From Hyphomonadaceae bacterium (lineage in GTDB: Bacteria > Pseudomonadota > Alphaproteobacteria > Caulobacterales > Aquidulcibacteraceae), in the NCBI GenBank assembly GCA_019636095.1, contig JAHBYF010000001.1, positions 616,874 through 680,873 of the forward strand: 64,000 bases of DNA. Direction: 5' to 3'. The position numbers and the translations under genes are program-made. The notes below the pieces were generated by a model that was not told the origin of the DNA, ran no database searches, and worked only from the letters and a program-made list of their open reading frames with translations. Shown here piece after piece: positions 53,554-62,079 of the stretch; the first letter of the stretch is position 1, and each line of letters opens with the position of its first letter.

Positions 53554-54975
53554 ATGGCGGAGAATCGCATCGACGGCGGCTACAGTCCGGCAGTTTTGGA
53601 TGAATACCGCGTCGACGAGGTCAACGAATTGATCTCTACGTTGCTTGCCGACTTGGCGCACAAACCTGCCGGGCAGCAGGCCGCGATTCAAATTCTCACG
53701 GAAATTCTTGGAGTGACGAGCCCAAGGACACGTTTAGGCAAGTTGCTGCGTGCCGCCGACGTCACCCCATCCGACGCAACAAGTCGCTTCAGGCTTCAGA
53801 ACATAATTGAGCGCGAAGCTGCGGAACAGGTTTCCTCGATGCTCGCACACAACGTCACTCCACCACACGACGTTGCGAAACGCGTGATTAGTTTGACGCT
53901 GAGAGAGCCTAGGCAGGAAAAGAACGGAAAAGTTAGTGGAATGCAATCGCTGCGTGGCGTTGAGCGATGCACAAATCTCAAACAACTTTACTTGAACTCC
54001 AATCCAATTTCCTCCCTCGAACCGATCGAAGGGCTACCAATTGAATTGCTCAACGCCACGAACACTCGGATCGAAGATATAGCGCCTCTGCTAAAGATGA
54101 GCGCCCTGAAGAGTGTTTGGCTGCGAGGATCGGATGTCAAAGATCTGCGGCCGTTGGAAAAGCTCATTCGAACCCGCGATCCTGCACTTGGATCACTGAT
54201 ACACGACACACATGAGGCCCCGACTAGAAGATCGAGTTTTCTTGGATTCCCAATTCCCGCTTGGGCCGCGCTGCTTTTTGCGGGGACTCTGACAGGATGC
54301 GAAGTGACCTTCGGATCGTTGGAGGCATCGCTAGGAAAATTCGAGGCGACCTTGGCGCGTTTGGAAGCGAGTTTCGGACGAGGCGACGCAGGACGAGAGA
54401 AAGAGACGGATCGTCCTCCGGTGGAGGTCACTGACGACAACAACCGCGAGGTGCAGCTTGTCTTCAGTAATCCGTACGATATGCGCTGGCAGCTCGGTAG
54501 TACATCGACGGTTCTGGTTGGTGGAAGAGAGATGCCGGTCGATCAAGCGCTCGCTGGCTATATCGCGTCGATGGGACAGCTCGCGAGAATAGCCGATGAA
54601 GTGATTGTCGTCGGAATCGCATCTGAGGAAGGGTCCCGTTTCGAAGAAGAGCGTCTCCGCGCAATTCTACGCGCCGAGGCCTTGGCGCGCGTGCTTCGAA
54701 CACAGGTGGGAGATCGTCAACTGAGGACTTTGACGTTGGGACGGTACTGGGGAGACCGAAGCGCCGTCGACGTTGTCGCCAGTGCCGAACAACGGCCTGT
54801 CATCGTGATTTTCGTAAGACGACTAAATGACAACGCGGATGTGCAGCGCGCTCTTGAGAGAGCGATGGACGAGGCTTCTCGTACACGAGTTCGCGGCATG
54901 GTCATTCCCGTTCGTCAGGACTATTCAGACTTCTCGTTGAGCACGGTTTCAACCCGACGGTTGCGCGGAAACTGA
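53554..54975 (+). CDS. Leucine-rich-repeat membrane protein with OmpA-like C-terminus
   Basis: A 473-residue protein of mixed architecture that I do not recognise as a family. Residues 1-120 are helical; 133-204 form short leucine-rich repeats (LRGVERCTNLKQLYLNSNPISSLEPIEGLPIELLNATNTRIEDIAPL). A hydrophobic stretch at 232-249 is followed by three heptads, SLEASLG-KFEATLA-RLEASFG, a probable short coiled coil. Residues 345-425 loosely resemble an OmpA-like domain (IVVGIASEEG ... RAEALARVL). Codon third positions are visibly richer in A/T than in the flanking genes, suggesting recent acquisition. The start at 53554 has AAGGGG upstream. Neighbours give no functional hint. Confidence 0.75.
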   Translation: MAENRIDGGYSPAVLDEYRVDEVNELISTLLADLAHKPAGQQAAIQILTEILGVTSPRTRLGKLLRAADVTPSDATSRFRLQNIIEREAAEQVSSMLAHNVTPPHDVAKRVISLTLREPRQEKNGKVSGMQSLRGVERCTNLKQLYLNSNPISSLEPIEGLPIELLNATNTRIEDIAPLLKMSALKSVWLRGSDVKDLRPLEKLIRTRDPALGSLIHDTHEAPTRRSSFLGFPIPAWAALLFAGTLTGCEVTFGSLEASLGKFEATLARLEASFGRGDAGREKETDRPPVEVTDDNNREVQLVFSNPYDMRWQLGSTSTVLVGGREMPVDQALAGYIASMGQLARIADEVIVVGIASEEGSRFEEERLRAILRAEALARVLRTQVGDRQLRTLTLGRYWGDRSAVDVVASAEQRPVIVIFVRRLNDNADVQRALERAMDEASRTRVRGMVIPVRQDYSDFSLSTVSTRRLRGN

Positions 54976-54981
54976 CGATGT

Positions 54982-55797
54982 TTGAGTCTTCTAAGAATCT
55001 ATCCCCCACATTCCCGCACTAAATCCCTGAAATCCCAAGCCCCGCGCGAAAATCTATCCCACACCTCCAAAACGCCCGCACAATCGCGCGCCTTGAACAA
55101 TTTCTCCGCCCCCACACCGATCTCTGACCTCTGGCGCATCGCGCGCGCATTTCTCACAGAAGCGCTCAACGCCTTCGGCGGCCCGCAAACAATCCGCCAA
55201 ACGCTCGACCTCATCGCCCGCAGCGCGATCAAGCGTCAGTTGCAAGCGCTCGAAACGCTGGCGATGAAGCTACTGCTCATCGAAGCCGTCAAACTCCCCG
55301 CGCAAACGCAACGCGCGCACACCGTGCCAAAAGGGAAGGGGCGCACCACACGCACCGCCGACGATCCCGCGCGACCAGAGACATGGAGCGTCGCATTCCA
55401 ACTCCAAATCCCGCCCGAACCCAAAGGTGCGCCAGGCCCACGCATCCGCTATCTCGGCGCATCGGGTTTTATTCGCGCCAAAGTCGTCAGCGCCAAGATG
55501 CTGGAAAAGCTCGAGCGCCTGGTCGCAGCGCATCTCAGCACAAGCGGCGAAGACCGCGTCCGCGCGAAAGCCACAAAACTGGCGCGCCGTTTCGAAGCGC
55601 TGCGCCGCGTGTTCGCCAACCCGTTGCCGCGCGCACGCCGCCTCAAACAAAAGCTGCAAGCCCTAAAGCGCCGCGCCTTCGCCGCCGCGATCCGCATCGC
55701 GAAACATAAGCCGCCGCAACGTCAGCTTGATCCGCTGCTCAGCGAGCGCGCGCACTACGCAGCGCAGTTCGCGGTCCCCGCGTTCAACTCAAGCTGA
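54982..55797 (+). CDS. Hypothetical Arg/Lys-rich protein
   Basis: A basic protein of up to 271 residues, rich in Ala, Arg and Lys, with several amphipathic helices (LWRIARAFLTEALNAF; IRQTLDLIARSAIKRQLQALETLAMKLLLIEAVKLP; KLERLVAAHLSTSGEDRVRAKATKLARRFEALRRVF). A central part (PETWSVAFQLQIPPEPKGAPGPRIRYLGAS) looks folded. No family recognised. The start is poorly defined: TTG 54982 opens the frame and TTG 55093 is another candidate; the first in-frame ATG comes only at residue 95. It follows the LRR gene by six bases, but its composition is typical of the host. Confidence 0.5.
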   Translation: MSLLRIYPPHSRTKSLKSQAPRENLSHTSKTPAQSRALNNFSAPTPISDLWRIARAFLTEALNAFGGPQTIRQTLDLIARSAIKRQLQALETLAMKLLLIEAVKLPAQTQRAHTVPKGKGRTTRTADDPARPETWSVAFQLQIPPEPKGAPGPRIRYLGASGFIRAKVVSAKMLEKLERLVAAHLSTSGEDRVRAKATKLARRFEALRRVFANPLPRARRLKQKLQALKRRAFAAAIRIAKHKPPQRQLDPLLSERAHYAAQFAVPAFNSS

Positions 55798-55901
55798 GCG
55801 CACTCTAATCCCAAGTAAAATCGCCGCCGTGTCCAACAAAGGCGCGGCCGCCGCCGCATGCGCCGATTGAACCGGCGCTGATCCCCGCCTAACTCATCGG
55901 C

Positions 55902-56510
55902 GTGTCTGCCGATTTTGAAAACCGCCTCCGCTCCCGCCTCGATCCGCTCGGCGCCATCGCCTCAGAGCGCACGCGCAGCGACAACGATCTCAATCCCGGC
56001 TTCGACAATCATCCCGAGCAACGCCCCGCCGCCGTGCTCGCGCCGATCATCAAGCGCGCCGGCGGTTGGACCATGCTCTTCACCGCGCGCTCGGTCGAAA
56101 CGCCCGCGCATCCGGGTCAAATCTCATTCCCCGGCGGGCGCGTGCAAGCCAGCGACGCGAACGCCGTCGAAACTGCATTGCGCGAAACTTTCGAAGAAGT
56201 GGGCTTAGAGCGCCGCTTCATCGAACCCATCGGCGCCTGGGATCGCTACGACACCATCACCGGCTATCGCGTCACGCCGATCGTCGGCCTCGTCGAACCC
56301 GGCTTCGATTTGAAACTCGATCCGCGCGAAGTCGCGAGCGTGTTCGAAGCGCCGCTCGATTTCCTGATGGACCCCGCCAACCACGAAGTCCGCGAAGCCC
56401 AATGGCAAGGCCGCACGCGCTACTATTACGTCATGCCCTGGCAAGGCCATAACATCTGGGGCGCGACCGCCGGCATGGTGCGGGCTCTCTACGAGAGACT
56501 CTATGTCTAA
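55902..56510 (+). CDS. NUDIX hydrolase, CoA pyrophosphatase (NudL-like)
   Basis: A 202-residue NUDIX enzyme. The Nudix box is GGRVQASDANAVETALRETFEEVGL. The segment before it, MLFTARSVETPAHPGQISFPGG, is the UPF0035 signature of coenzyme A pyrophosphatases. It splits CoA to 3',5'-ADP and phosphopantetheine. The start is the GTG at 55902. It heads a run with DUF2809 and the CCA-type gene. Confidence 0.92.
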   Translation: MSADFENRLRSRLDPLGAIASERTRSDNDLNPGFDNHPEQRPAAVLAPIIKRAGGWTMLFTARSVETPAHPGQISFPGGRVQASDANAVETALRETFEEVGLERRFIEPIGAWDRYDTITGYRVTPIVGLVEPGFDLKLDPREVASVFEAPLDFLMDPANHEVREAQWQGRTRYYYVMPWQGHNIWGATAGMVRALYERLYV

Positions 56511-56522
56511 GAGTGCACGCAA

Positions 56523-56549
56523 CCCCCTCTCCGCGAGGGAGAAGGGGGG
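56523..56549. repeat. Short GC-rich hairpin repeat
   Basis: CCCCCTCTCCGCGAGGGAGAAGGGGGG is self-complementary around CGCG in two blocks: the arms are 56523-56532 and 56537-56549. It is a compact relative of the element at 51758. Its right arm doubles as a purine-rich ribosome-binding region for the next gene. Confidence 0.6.
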
Positions 56550-56936
56550 ATGAGTTCAAGTCGCCGAGTCTACCTCATCGCAGCGATCACCCTCTTCGCG
56601 ATTGAAGTCCTGATCGCACTTTTCGTCCGTGATAACTTCATCCGCCCCTACATCGGCGACGTTCTCGCCGTCGCGCTCGTCTACACCGCGCTCCGCGCCG
56701 CGACGCCGCTCAAGCTCATCCCAGCGCTCGCCACCACACTCGCAATCGCCTTCGCCATCGAGATCGCGCAAGCGCTCAACTTCCTCGACGCCATCGGCCT
56801 CCGCGACAACACCATCGCTCGCACAATCCTAGGCGGCGTCTTCGACTGGTTCGACCTCATCGCCTACGGTGCGGGCGCAATTCTCATCGCCGCCATTGAG
56901 CACATCCGCAAACTGCGCGAGAGAGTGGGCCAATGA
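56550..56936 (+). CDS. DUF2809 family membrane protein
   Basis: A 128-residue protein with four hydrophobic helices (LIAAITLFAIEVLIALFV; IGDVLAVALVYTAL; LIPALATTLAIAFAIEIAQAL; LIAYGAGAILIAAIEHI). The sequence FVRDNFIRPYIGDVLAVALVYTALR and FDWFDLIAYGAGAIL matches DUF2809. No function is known for the family. The start ATG directly follows the hairpin repeat, and its stop overlaps the next start in an ATGA junction. Confidence 0.87.
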   Translation: MSSSRRVYLIAAITLFAIEVLIALFVRDNFIRPYIGDVLAVALVYTALRAATPLKLIPALATTLAIAFAIEIAQALNFLDAIGLRDNTIARTILGGVFDWFDLIAYGAGAILIAAIEHIRKLRERVGQ

Positions 56937-58171
56937 CCGCCGCCATCACGCACGCCCCCTGGCTCAAGGCGCCAGAAACCCAAAAGCTGCTCGCAGCCCT
57001 TGAAGCCGCGCGCGCTGGCGGTTCGCGTTTCGTTGGCGGCTGCGTGCGCAACACCTTGCTCGGCGTCGAGGTCGATGACCTCGACATCGCAACCCAGCTC
57101 ACGCCGGATCAAACCATCGCCGTCGCTGCCAAGGCTGGCTTCGCGGCACATCCGACCGGCATCGAACACGGCACCATTACCGTCGTGGTCGATCACCAAC
57201 CGTTCGAAATCACCACGCTCCGCCGCGACGTCACCACCGATGGCCGCCGCGCCACCGTCGCCTTCACCGAAAGGTGGGAGGAGGACGCAGAGCGCCGCGA
57301 CTTCCGCATGAACGCGCTCTACGCCGACGCCCAGGGTCAGATCCACGATCCAACCGGCGGCGGCCTCGACGATGCGCGCGCCGGCCGCGTCATCTTCATC
57401 GGCGACGCTGCCACACGCATCAAAGAAGACTATCTCCGCATACTTCGTTTTTTCCGCTTCAACGCCTGGTACGCGCGCACCGTGCTCGATCCGCAAGGCC
57501 TGCAAGCCTGCGCCGATCACGTTGCTGGCCTCGATACACTCTCCGTCGAGCGCATCTGGAAAGAAGTGAAGAAGCTTCTCGGCGCTCACGATCCACGCGC
57601 TGCGTGGGAAGGGATGAGCGCCATCGAAGTCCGCGCCCGCGCGCTGCCGGAGATGAACAACGCGCCGCGCCTGCGCGCACTCATGGATCTCGAAGCCGAT
57701 CTCATGCTGCCAGTCGACGCGATGACCCGCGTAGCCGCTGCACTCGAAGATCAAGCAAGCGCACGCGCGTTCGCAAGCCGCTTGAAGCTTTCCAACGAAG
57801 AACGCGATCGCCTCGTTGCCGCGCTTGGCGATGAGGTGAAGATCACCAGCTACATGTCGCTGCGCGATATGCGCCGCGCCATCTACAAGCTCGGCAACGA
57901 AGCCTTCGGCGATCGCGTGCTGCTCGCTTGGGCCGCCGCCGGCGGTGAGAAGGCCCAGCAATGGCGCGCGCTCACCGCCCACGCAAAAATGTGGATGCCG
58001 CCGAAACTGCCGCTCACCGGCGACGAAGTGATGGCCGCCGGCGTGCCCGCCGGCCCGAAGGTCGGCCTCATCATGCGCGAAGTCGAAGACTGGTGGATCG
58101 ACGCCGATTTTCCCGACGACAAGCTCAGCGTTATTGAGCGGCTGAAAGCTGTCGCGCAGGGGCTCGCTTAG
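56933..58171 (+). CDS. cca: CCA tRNA nucleotidyltransferase
   Basis: A 412-residue class-II nucleotidyltransferase. The head motif GSRFVGGCVRNTLLGVEVDDLDIAT holds the two catalytic Asp residues, followed by RRDVTTDGRRATVAFTERWEEDAERRDFRMNALY and GRVIFIGDAATRIKEDYLRILRFFRF. It adds or repairs the 3' CCA of tRNA. Length and motifs fit the alphaproteobacterial CCA enzyme; poly(A) polymerase is the alternative within the same family. The ATG overlaps the DUF2809 stop. Its 3' end overlaps the convergent acyltransferase gene by 41 bases. Confidence 0.93.
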   Translation: MTAAITHAPWLKAPETQKLLAALEAARAGGSRFVGGCVRNTLLGVEVDDLDIATQLTPDQTIAVAAKAGFAAHPTGIEHGTITVVVDHQPFEITTLRRDVTTDGRRATVAFTERWEEDAERRDFRMNALYADAQGQIHDPTGGGLDDARAGRVIFIGDAATRIKEDYLRILRFFRFNAWYARTVLDPQGLQACADHVAGLDTLSVERIWKEVKKLLGAHDPRAAWEGMSAIEVRARALPEMNNAPRLRALMDLEADLMLPVDAMTRVAAALEDQASARAFASRLKLSNEERDRLVAALGDEVKITSYMSLRDMRRAIYKLGNEAFGDRVLLAWAAAGGEKAQQWRALTAHAKMWMPPKLPLTGDEVMAAGVPAGPKVGLIMREVEDWWIDADFPDDKLSVIERLKAVAQGLA

Positions 58172-59270
58172 GCAGCTCAAGCTTGCGGATCCACTTCCGC
58201 GCCGGCTCTTCGATCACGAGATACGCCACCATCGAGGCCGCGATGCACACAACCAACACGCCAACCATCGCGCCAACGCGCAACGCCAGATCGCTCGTCT
58301 CCGTCACGCCGAACTTCTCCAGCGCGTGGAACCACACGATGTCGATCGGCAGGTGGATCATATAAAGCGCGTAGCTCGCCGCGCCCAAGAACACGAACAC
58401 GCGCCCGCTCATCGGCGCATCGACGCCATGGCGCGACGTTTCCGCCAAGCCATAAAGCAGACCAGCAAGCCCGAACCACGTCAGGCCTTCCCACCAGCCA
58501 AAAGTCGTCACCGCGACAACCCAGCCCGCGCTCACCGCAACAATCGGCCAAGCCCAGCTCTTCGGCGCCGCGTGCTCACGTCCGAACGCATAGAGTGCAA
58601 CGCCCAACAAGAAGCTTGGCAGAATCCGCAGCGCGCCGATCTGCGCCGTCATCTGTGAGAAATTCTGTCCTACACCCGGGACCACGGCGCTAAGATTGTC
58701 GAGCGCCCAAAATGAAAAGAGGCAAAAAACCAGGGCGCCGGTCGCAAACACGCCGGACCAACGCTTCGCCTTCAGCACCAGGCCAGCCACCACCGGGAAG
58801 AGGAGATACGCCAACCACTCAGCGCTGATCGACCAGCTCGGGAAATTCCAACCAACCGTCGGCGTCGTGCCCCAGGCGTGCACCATCAAGAGATGCGCTG
58901 GCAGATCGGAGAGGCGGAACGCGTCCGGATTGCTCTCGCCAACGCCGAGCACGGCTGCGCCTGCGAACAGCACCAGCATCGCGCCAAGCGCCGCGAGGTG
59001 CATTGGGTAAACGCGCGCGATCCGGTTCTTCAGGAAGCCGCCATAGCCAAACCGGCCATCCTCAACGCTCGTCAGATAGACGTGCGCCAGGATGAAGCCC
59101 GAGAGGGTGAAGAAGAGGTCGACCCCAAGGTAACCATCCGCGACCAGCCCAAACTGGCCCATTCCAAGGCCCAGATGGTCCTTGAAATGGTACAAAAGCA
59201 CCCAGAACGCCGCAATAAATCGCAGCGAAGTCAGCGGCTTAAGCTCTTGAGGGTAGGCGAGTGCGGTCAT
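58131..59270 (-). CDS. Acyltransferase family 3 membrane protein
   Basis: A 379-residue integral membrane acyltransferase (OafA/AT3 type) with about ten helices. The N-terminal signature is LTSLRFIAAFWVLLYHFKDH, with the catalytic His in LYHF, followed by GYLGVDLFFTLSGFILAHVYL, FLKNRIARVYPMH and a C-terminal VIEEPARKWI. Members O-acetylate surface sugars or modify lipids at the inner membrane. The target is unknown. The ATG at 59270 is preferred; a GTG at 59285 adds five residues. It ends inside the 3' part of cca. Confidence 0.9.
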   Translation of the reverse strand: MTALAYPQELKPLTSLRFIAAFWVLLYHFKDHLGLGMGQFGLVADGYLGVDLFFTLSGFILAHVYLTSVEDGRFGYGGFLKNRIARVYPMHLAALGAMLVLFAGAAVLGVGESNPDAFRLSDLPAHLLMVHAWGTTPTVGWNFPSWSISAEWLAYLLFPVVAGLVLKAKRWSGVFATGALVFCLFSFWALDNLSAVVPGVGQNFSQMTAQIGALRILPSFLLGVALYAFGREHAAPKSWAWPIVAVSAGWVVAVTTFGWWEGLTWFGLAGLLYGLAETSRHGVDAPMSGRVFVFLGAASYALYMIHLPIDIVWFHALEKFGVTETSDLALRVGAMVGVLVVCIAASMVAYLVIEEPARKWIRKLELPKRAPARQLSAAQ

Positions 59271-59311
59271 AACCACTCGCCCCACGCAAGAAAAAGGCCG
59301 AGTCGAAGCTT

Positions 59312-59331
59312 GTTATAACGTGCGTTATAAC
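59312..59331. promoter_or_regulatory. Paired GTTATAAC palindromes, candidate toxin-antitoxin operator
   Basis: The 8-bp palindrome GTTATAAC occurs at 59312-59319 and 59324-59331, four bases between copies, together forming a larger dyad. It ends 15 bases before the antitoxin ATG and coincides with TATAAC -10-like sequence, so the AbrB-type antitoxin could autorepress from it. Confidence 0.6.
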
Positions 59332-59346
59332 TTAGATTGATCTAGC

Positions 59347-59655
59347 ATGACCGATGAAACCAAAAAGCCCGGCGTCAGCGAAAGCGAGCGCGCTCCCTTC
59401 GCGGTGGCTAGGTCCGCCGCGAAGCCAGCAGGCCGCACCCTGAAGGTCCGCAAGGTCGGTAACTCGCTTGGCGTGGTTCTGCCGAAAGACGTCCTGGCCA
59501 AGCTCCGCGTCGGCGAGGGTGACGAGCTCAGCGTGAGCGAAACACCGAACGGCGTCGCGCTTCAGCGCCATGACGCCGAACTGCAGGAGCAGATTGAAGC
59601 TGCTCGCCGCGCCATGAAGCGCTATCGCAATGCGCTGCGTGAGTTGGCGAAATGA
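59347..59655 (+). CDS. AbrB/MazE-type antitoxin
   Basis: A 102-residue protein with a SpoVT-AbrB swapped-hairpin DNA-binding domain at about residues 30-75: TLKVRKVGNSLGVVLPKDVLAKLRVGEGDELSVSETPNGVALQRHD. A charged C-terminal helix (LQEQIEAARRAMKRYRNALRELAK) is the likely toxin-neutralising part. A disordered N-terminus of about 28 residues precedes it. Its stop overlaps the Doc gene start (ATGA), the usual type-II toxin-antitoxin coupling. Doc more commonly pairs with Phd, so this is a hybrid pair. Confidence 0.88.
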   Translation: MTDETKKPGVSESERAPFAVARSAAKPAGRTLKVRKVGNSLGVVLPKDVLAKLRVGEGDELSVSETPNGVALQRHDAELQEQIEAARRAMKRYRNALRELAK

Positions 59656-60041
59656 CCACCGAGCCTACGTGGCTTGGCGTCGAGTCTGTGTTGGTCATGC
59701 ACGAAGAACAGCTTGCCGAGCACGGTGGCGCGGTCGGCGTGCGCGATCTGGGCTTGCTGGAATCGGCGCTGGCTCGCCCGCGCAACGCTTGGAGCTATGG
59801 CGAAAGCGACCTAGTCGTTCTGGCCGCGCTCTATGCGGCTGGCATCATGCGCAATCATCCGTTCGTAGACGGCAACAAGCGCACGGGCTTTCTGGCCGCG
59901 TATGCATTCTTGTATGTAAACCGGCTCGAGATCGTCGCCGATGAGGCGGAGGTTATCGTGCAATGCTTGTCACTTGCCGCCAGCGAGATCGGCGAAGCGG
60001 AGTTCGCTGCTTGGCTGCGCGAAAATGTGCGGGCGCGTTAG
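59652..60041 (+). CDS. Doc family toxin (Fic fold)
   Basis: A 129-residue death-on-curing toxin. The Fic/Doc motif is HPFVDGNKRTGFLAAYAFL (HPFxxGNKRT). The preceding helix reads GLLESALARPRNAWSYGESDLVVLAALYAAGIMRN, typical of Doc. Doc phosphorylates elongation factor Tu and stops translation. The active motif looks intact. It is coupled by a four-base overlap to the AbrB-type antitoxin and ends five bases from the convergent hemF stop. Confidence 0.92.
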   Translation: MTTEPTWLGVESVLVMHEEQLAEHGGAVGVRDLGLLESALARPRNAWSYGESDLVVLAALYAAGIMRNHPFVDGNKRTGFLAAYAFLYVNRLEIVADEAEVIVQCLSLAASEIGEAEFAAWLRENVRAR

Positions 60042-60046
60042 CGGCT

Positions 60047-60916
60047 TTAAGGCCATTTCGCCACTGGCGGCATGCTGGAGAGGATGCTTTCGACATTGCC
60101 ACCGGTCTTCAGCCCGAACGTGGTGCCACGATCGTAGAGCAGGTTGAACTCGACATAGCGGCCGCGCTGCACCAGTTGCTCTTCTCGATCAGTCTCGCTC
60201 CAGGCGCGGCCCATGTGATTGCGCAACAGCGGCAAATACCCAGCCAGAAACGCCTTCCCGACATCCTGTGTGAGCGCAAAATCCCGATCCCAATCACCAC
60301 TATTGTGGTGATCGTAGAAAATGCCGCCGACGCCGCGCGGTTCGCCGCGATGCGGCAGCCAGAAATACTCGTCCGCCCAGGTCTTGTAGCGCGCGTAAAG
60401 CCCGGCTTCATGCTTCTCACATGCATCGCGATAGGGCGCATGAAACGCCTGTGCGTCGGCGCTCGCTTCGTCGCGCTGATATCTCTGCGTCGGGTTCAGA
60501 TCGCCGCCGCCGCCGAACCACCACTCCGTCGTGGTGATGTGACGTGTGTTCATGTGCGCGGCAGGGCAGTGTGGGTTGCGCATATGCGCGATCAGCGAAA
60601 TGCCGCTGGCCCAAAAGCGCGGATCGTCCGCCGCGCCACGCACGTTCTTGGCGAACTCCGGTGAGAACTCGCCGTGGACCGTGCTCACATGCACACCGAC
60701 TTTCTCGAACAACCGCCCGCGCATCAAACCGGCAACGCCGCCGCCCTGATCGGCTGAACCATCGCCGCGCCGCCAGGGCGACTTCACGAACCGGCCCGGC
60801 TCGCCCGTGTAGAGCGCCGCCGGCGCTTCGTCCTCAAGCCGCTCGAACGCCGCGCAGATCTGATCGCGCAGATCCTCGAACCAAGCCTTTGCCCGCGCCT
60901 TGCGCTCTTCGCTCAC
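60047..60916 (-). CDS. hemF: Oxygen-dependent coproporphyrinogen III oxidase
   Basis: A 289-residue HemF, which decarboxylates coproporphyrinogen III to protoporphyrinogen IX with oxygen. Family blocks: [108 protein letters not shown] and [35 protein letters not shown] chose the GTG at 60916 (GGGAGAAG upstream), overlapping the trmL stop in a GTGA junction; a TTG at 60931 is less likely. It is convergent with the doc toxin gene. Confidence 0.96.
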   Translation of the reverse strand: MSEERKARAKAWFEDLRDQICAAFERLEDEAPAALYTGEPGRFVKSPWRRGDGSADQGGGVAGLMRGRLFEKVGVHVSTVHGEFSPEFAKNVRGAADDPRFWASGISLIAHMRNPHCPAAHMNTRHITTTEWWFGGGGDLNPTQRYQRDEASADAQAFHAPYRDACEKHEAGLYARYKTWADEYFWLPHRGEPRGVGGIFYDHHNSGDWDRDFALTQDVGKAFLAGYLPLLRNHMGRAWSETDREEQLVQRGRYVEFNLLYDRGTTFGLKTGGNVESILSSMPPVAKWP

Positions 60917-61377
60917 GTCAACTTCTCCCAAGCCCCGGTCTGCCGCATGGCCTCAGTCAACACCACAGTTGCGGCCGTGATCACATTGAGCGAGCGCAAG
61001 CCCAGCACCATCGGCACCCGCACGCTGGCTTGCGCCGCCGCGTAGAGCTCCCCGGACGACCCCGCGCTTTCGCGGCCAAGCACCAACGTGTCGCCTGTGG
61101 AAAACGAGAAGCCTTGAAAACTTACCGCCCCGTCCGTCTCCACGAGCACCAAGCGCCCATTGTTACGCTCCGGCATCGACTGAAATGCTCCGAGGCTCGC
61201 ATGTCGCGTGACCTTGGCCTTATCCCCATAGTCGAGCGCCACGCGCTTCATCGCCGTGTCGGTCAGCGGAAAACCGCATGGTTCGATTACGTCCAACGCC
61301 ACTCCGAGGCAGGCAGAGAGGCGAAGTGCCGCGCCGAGATTTTGCGGGATGTCAGGTTGATAGAGGGCGAGCCGCAC
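60913..61377 (-). CDS. trmL: tRNA (cytidine/uridine-34-2'-O)-methyltransferase TrmL
   Basis: A 154-residue SPOUT methyltransferase that modifies the wobble base of some leucine tRNAs. Motifs: [43 protein letters not shown] and the knot segment [24 protein letters not shown]. The start is the GTG at 61377 with GGAGG upstream. It is followed directly by hemF with overlapping stop and start. It is divergent from the petABC operon. Confidence 0.95.
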   Translation of the reverse strand: MRLALYQPDIPQNLGAALRLSACLGVALDVIEPCGFPLTDTAMKRVALDYGDKAKVTRHASLGAFQSMPERNNGRLVLVETDGAVSFQGFSFSTGDTLVLGRESAGSSGELYAAAQASVRVPMVLGLRSLNVITAATVVLTEAMRQTGAWEKLT

Positions 61378-61512
61378 GTTATGGCCTCCAACGCCGGAGA
61401 ATCGGGGTTGAATCGGGGAGTTCGACGGAGCGGCTGCGGCGTCCCGCCGCGCGCCTTCGAACCCGGACTAGCCTAGCTTCGCTGGCGAACCAAGGCCGGG
61501 AGATCAGCAGCA

Positions 61513-62064
61513 GTGGCTGAAGCAGCTCATAGCGCGCACGAAGGTGACACCACCCGGCGCGACTTCATTTACATCGCCGCAGGATCTGTTGCCGCCGTTG
61601 GCGTCGCCGCGACGGCTTGGCCATTCATCGACCAAATGAACCCAGCCGCGGACACGCGCGCATTGTCGACCACTGAGGTCGATCTCTCCGCCATTCCTGA
61701 AGGCCAGCAGATCAAAGCCATGTGGCAGGGCAAGCCGGTGTTCGTACGTCACCGTACCCCCGAGGAAATCGCCGCCGCCCAGCGCGATGACTATGCGAAC
61801 CTCAAGGACCCGCAGCACGATGCCGACCGTCTCGTTCAAGAGGATGGTCAGCCTGGCAAAGCGGAGTGGCTAATCCTGCAGGCGAGTTGCACGCATTTGG
61901 GCTGCATCCCGACTTTCGCAGAGGGCGCCTATCACGGCTGGTTCTGCCCGTGCCACGGCTCGGTCTATGACACCTCAGGCCGCATTCGCAGCGGCCCGGC
62001 GCCAAAGAATCTGTACGTGGCGCCGTACGTGTTCACCAACGACACCACAATTCGCATCGGCTAA
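61513..62064 (+). CDS. petA: Ubiquinol-cytochrome c reductase Rieske iron-sulfur subunit
   Basis: A 183-residue Rieske protein of the cytochrome bc1 complex. The N-terminus has a Tat-type signal anchor (TTRRDFIYIAAGSVAAVGVAATAWPFIDQM) that stays as a membrane helix. The [2Fe-2S] site is CTHLGCIP and CPCHGSVYD, with two Cys and two His ligands plus the disulfide Cys. It transfers electrons from ubiquinol to cytochrome c1 in the periplasm. The start is the GTG at 61513 with GGGAGA upstream; petB follows 15 bases later. Confidence 0.96.
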   Translation: MAEAAHSAHEGDTTRRDFIYIAAGSVAAVGVAATAWPFIDQMNPAADTRALSTTEVDLSAIPEGQQIKAMWQGKPVFVRHRTPEEIAAAQRDDYANLKDPQHDADRLVQEDGQPGKAEWLILQASCTHLGCIPTFAEGAYHGWFCPCHGSVYDTSGRIRSGPAPKNLYVAPYVFTNDTTIRIG

Positions 62065-62079
62065 CGTTTGGAGCGCTAA

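Noticed and set aside
61260..61280. GGTTCGATT resembling a tRNA T-loop
   Set aside because: It lies inside the trmL coding frame and no acceptor or anticodon stems surround it. I found no tRNA gene anywhere in the window.
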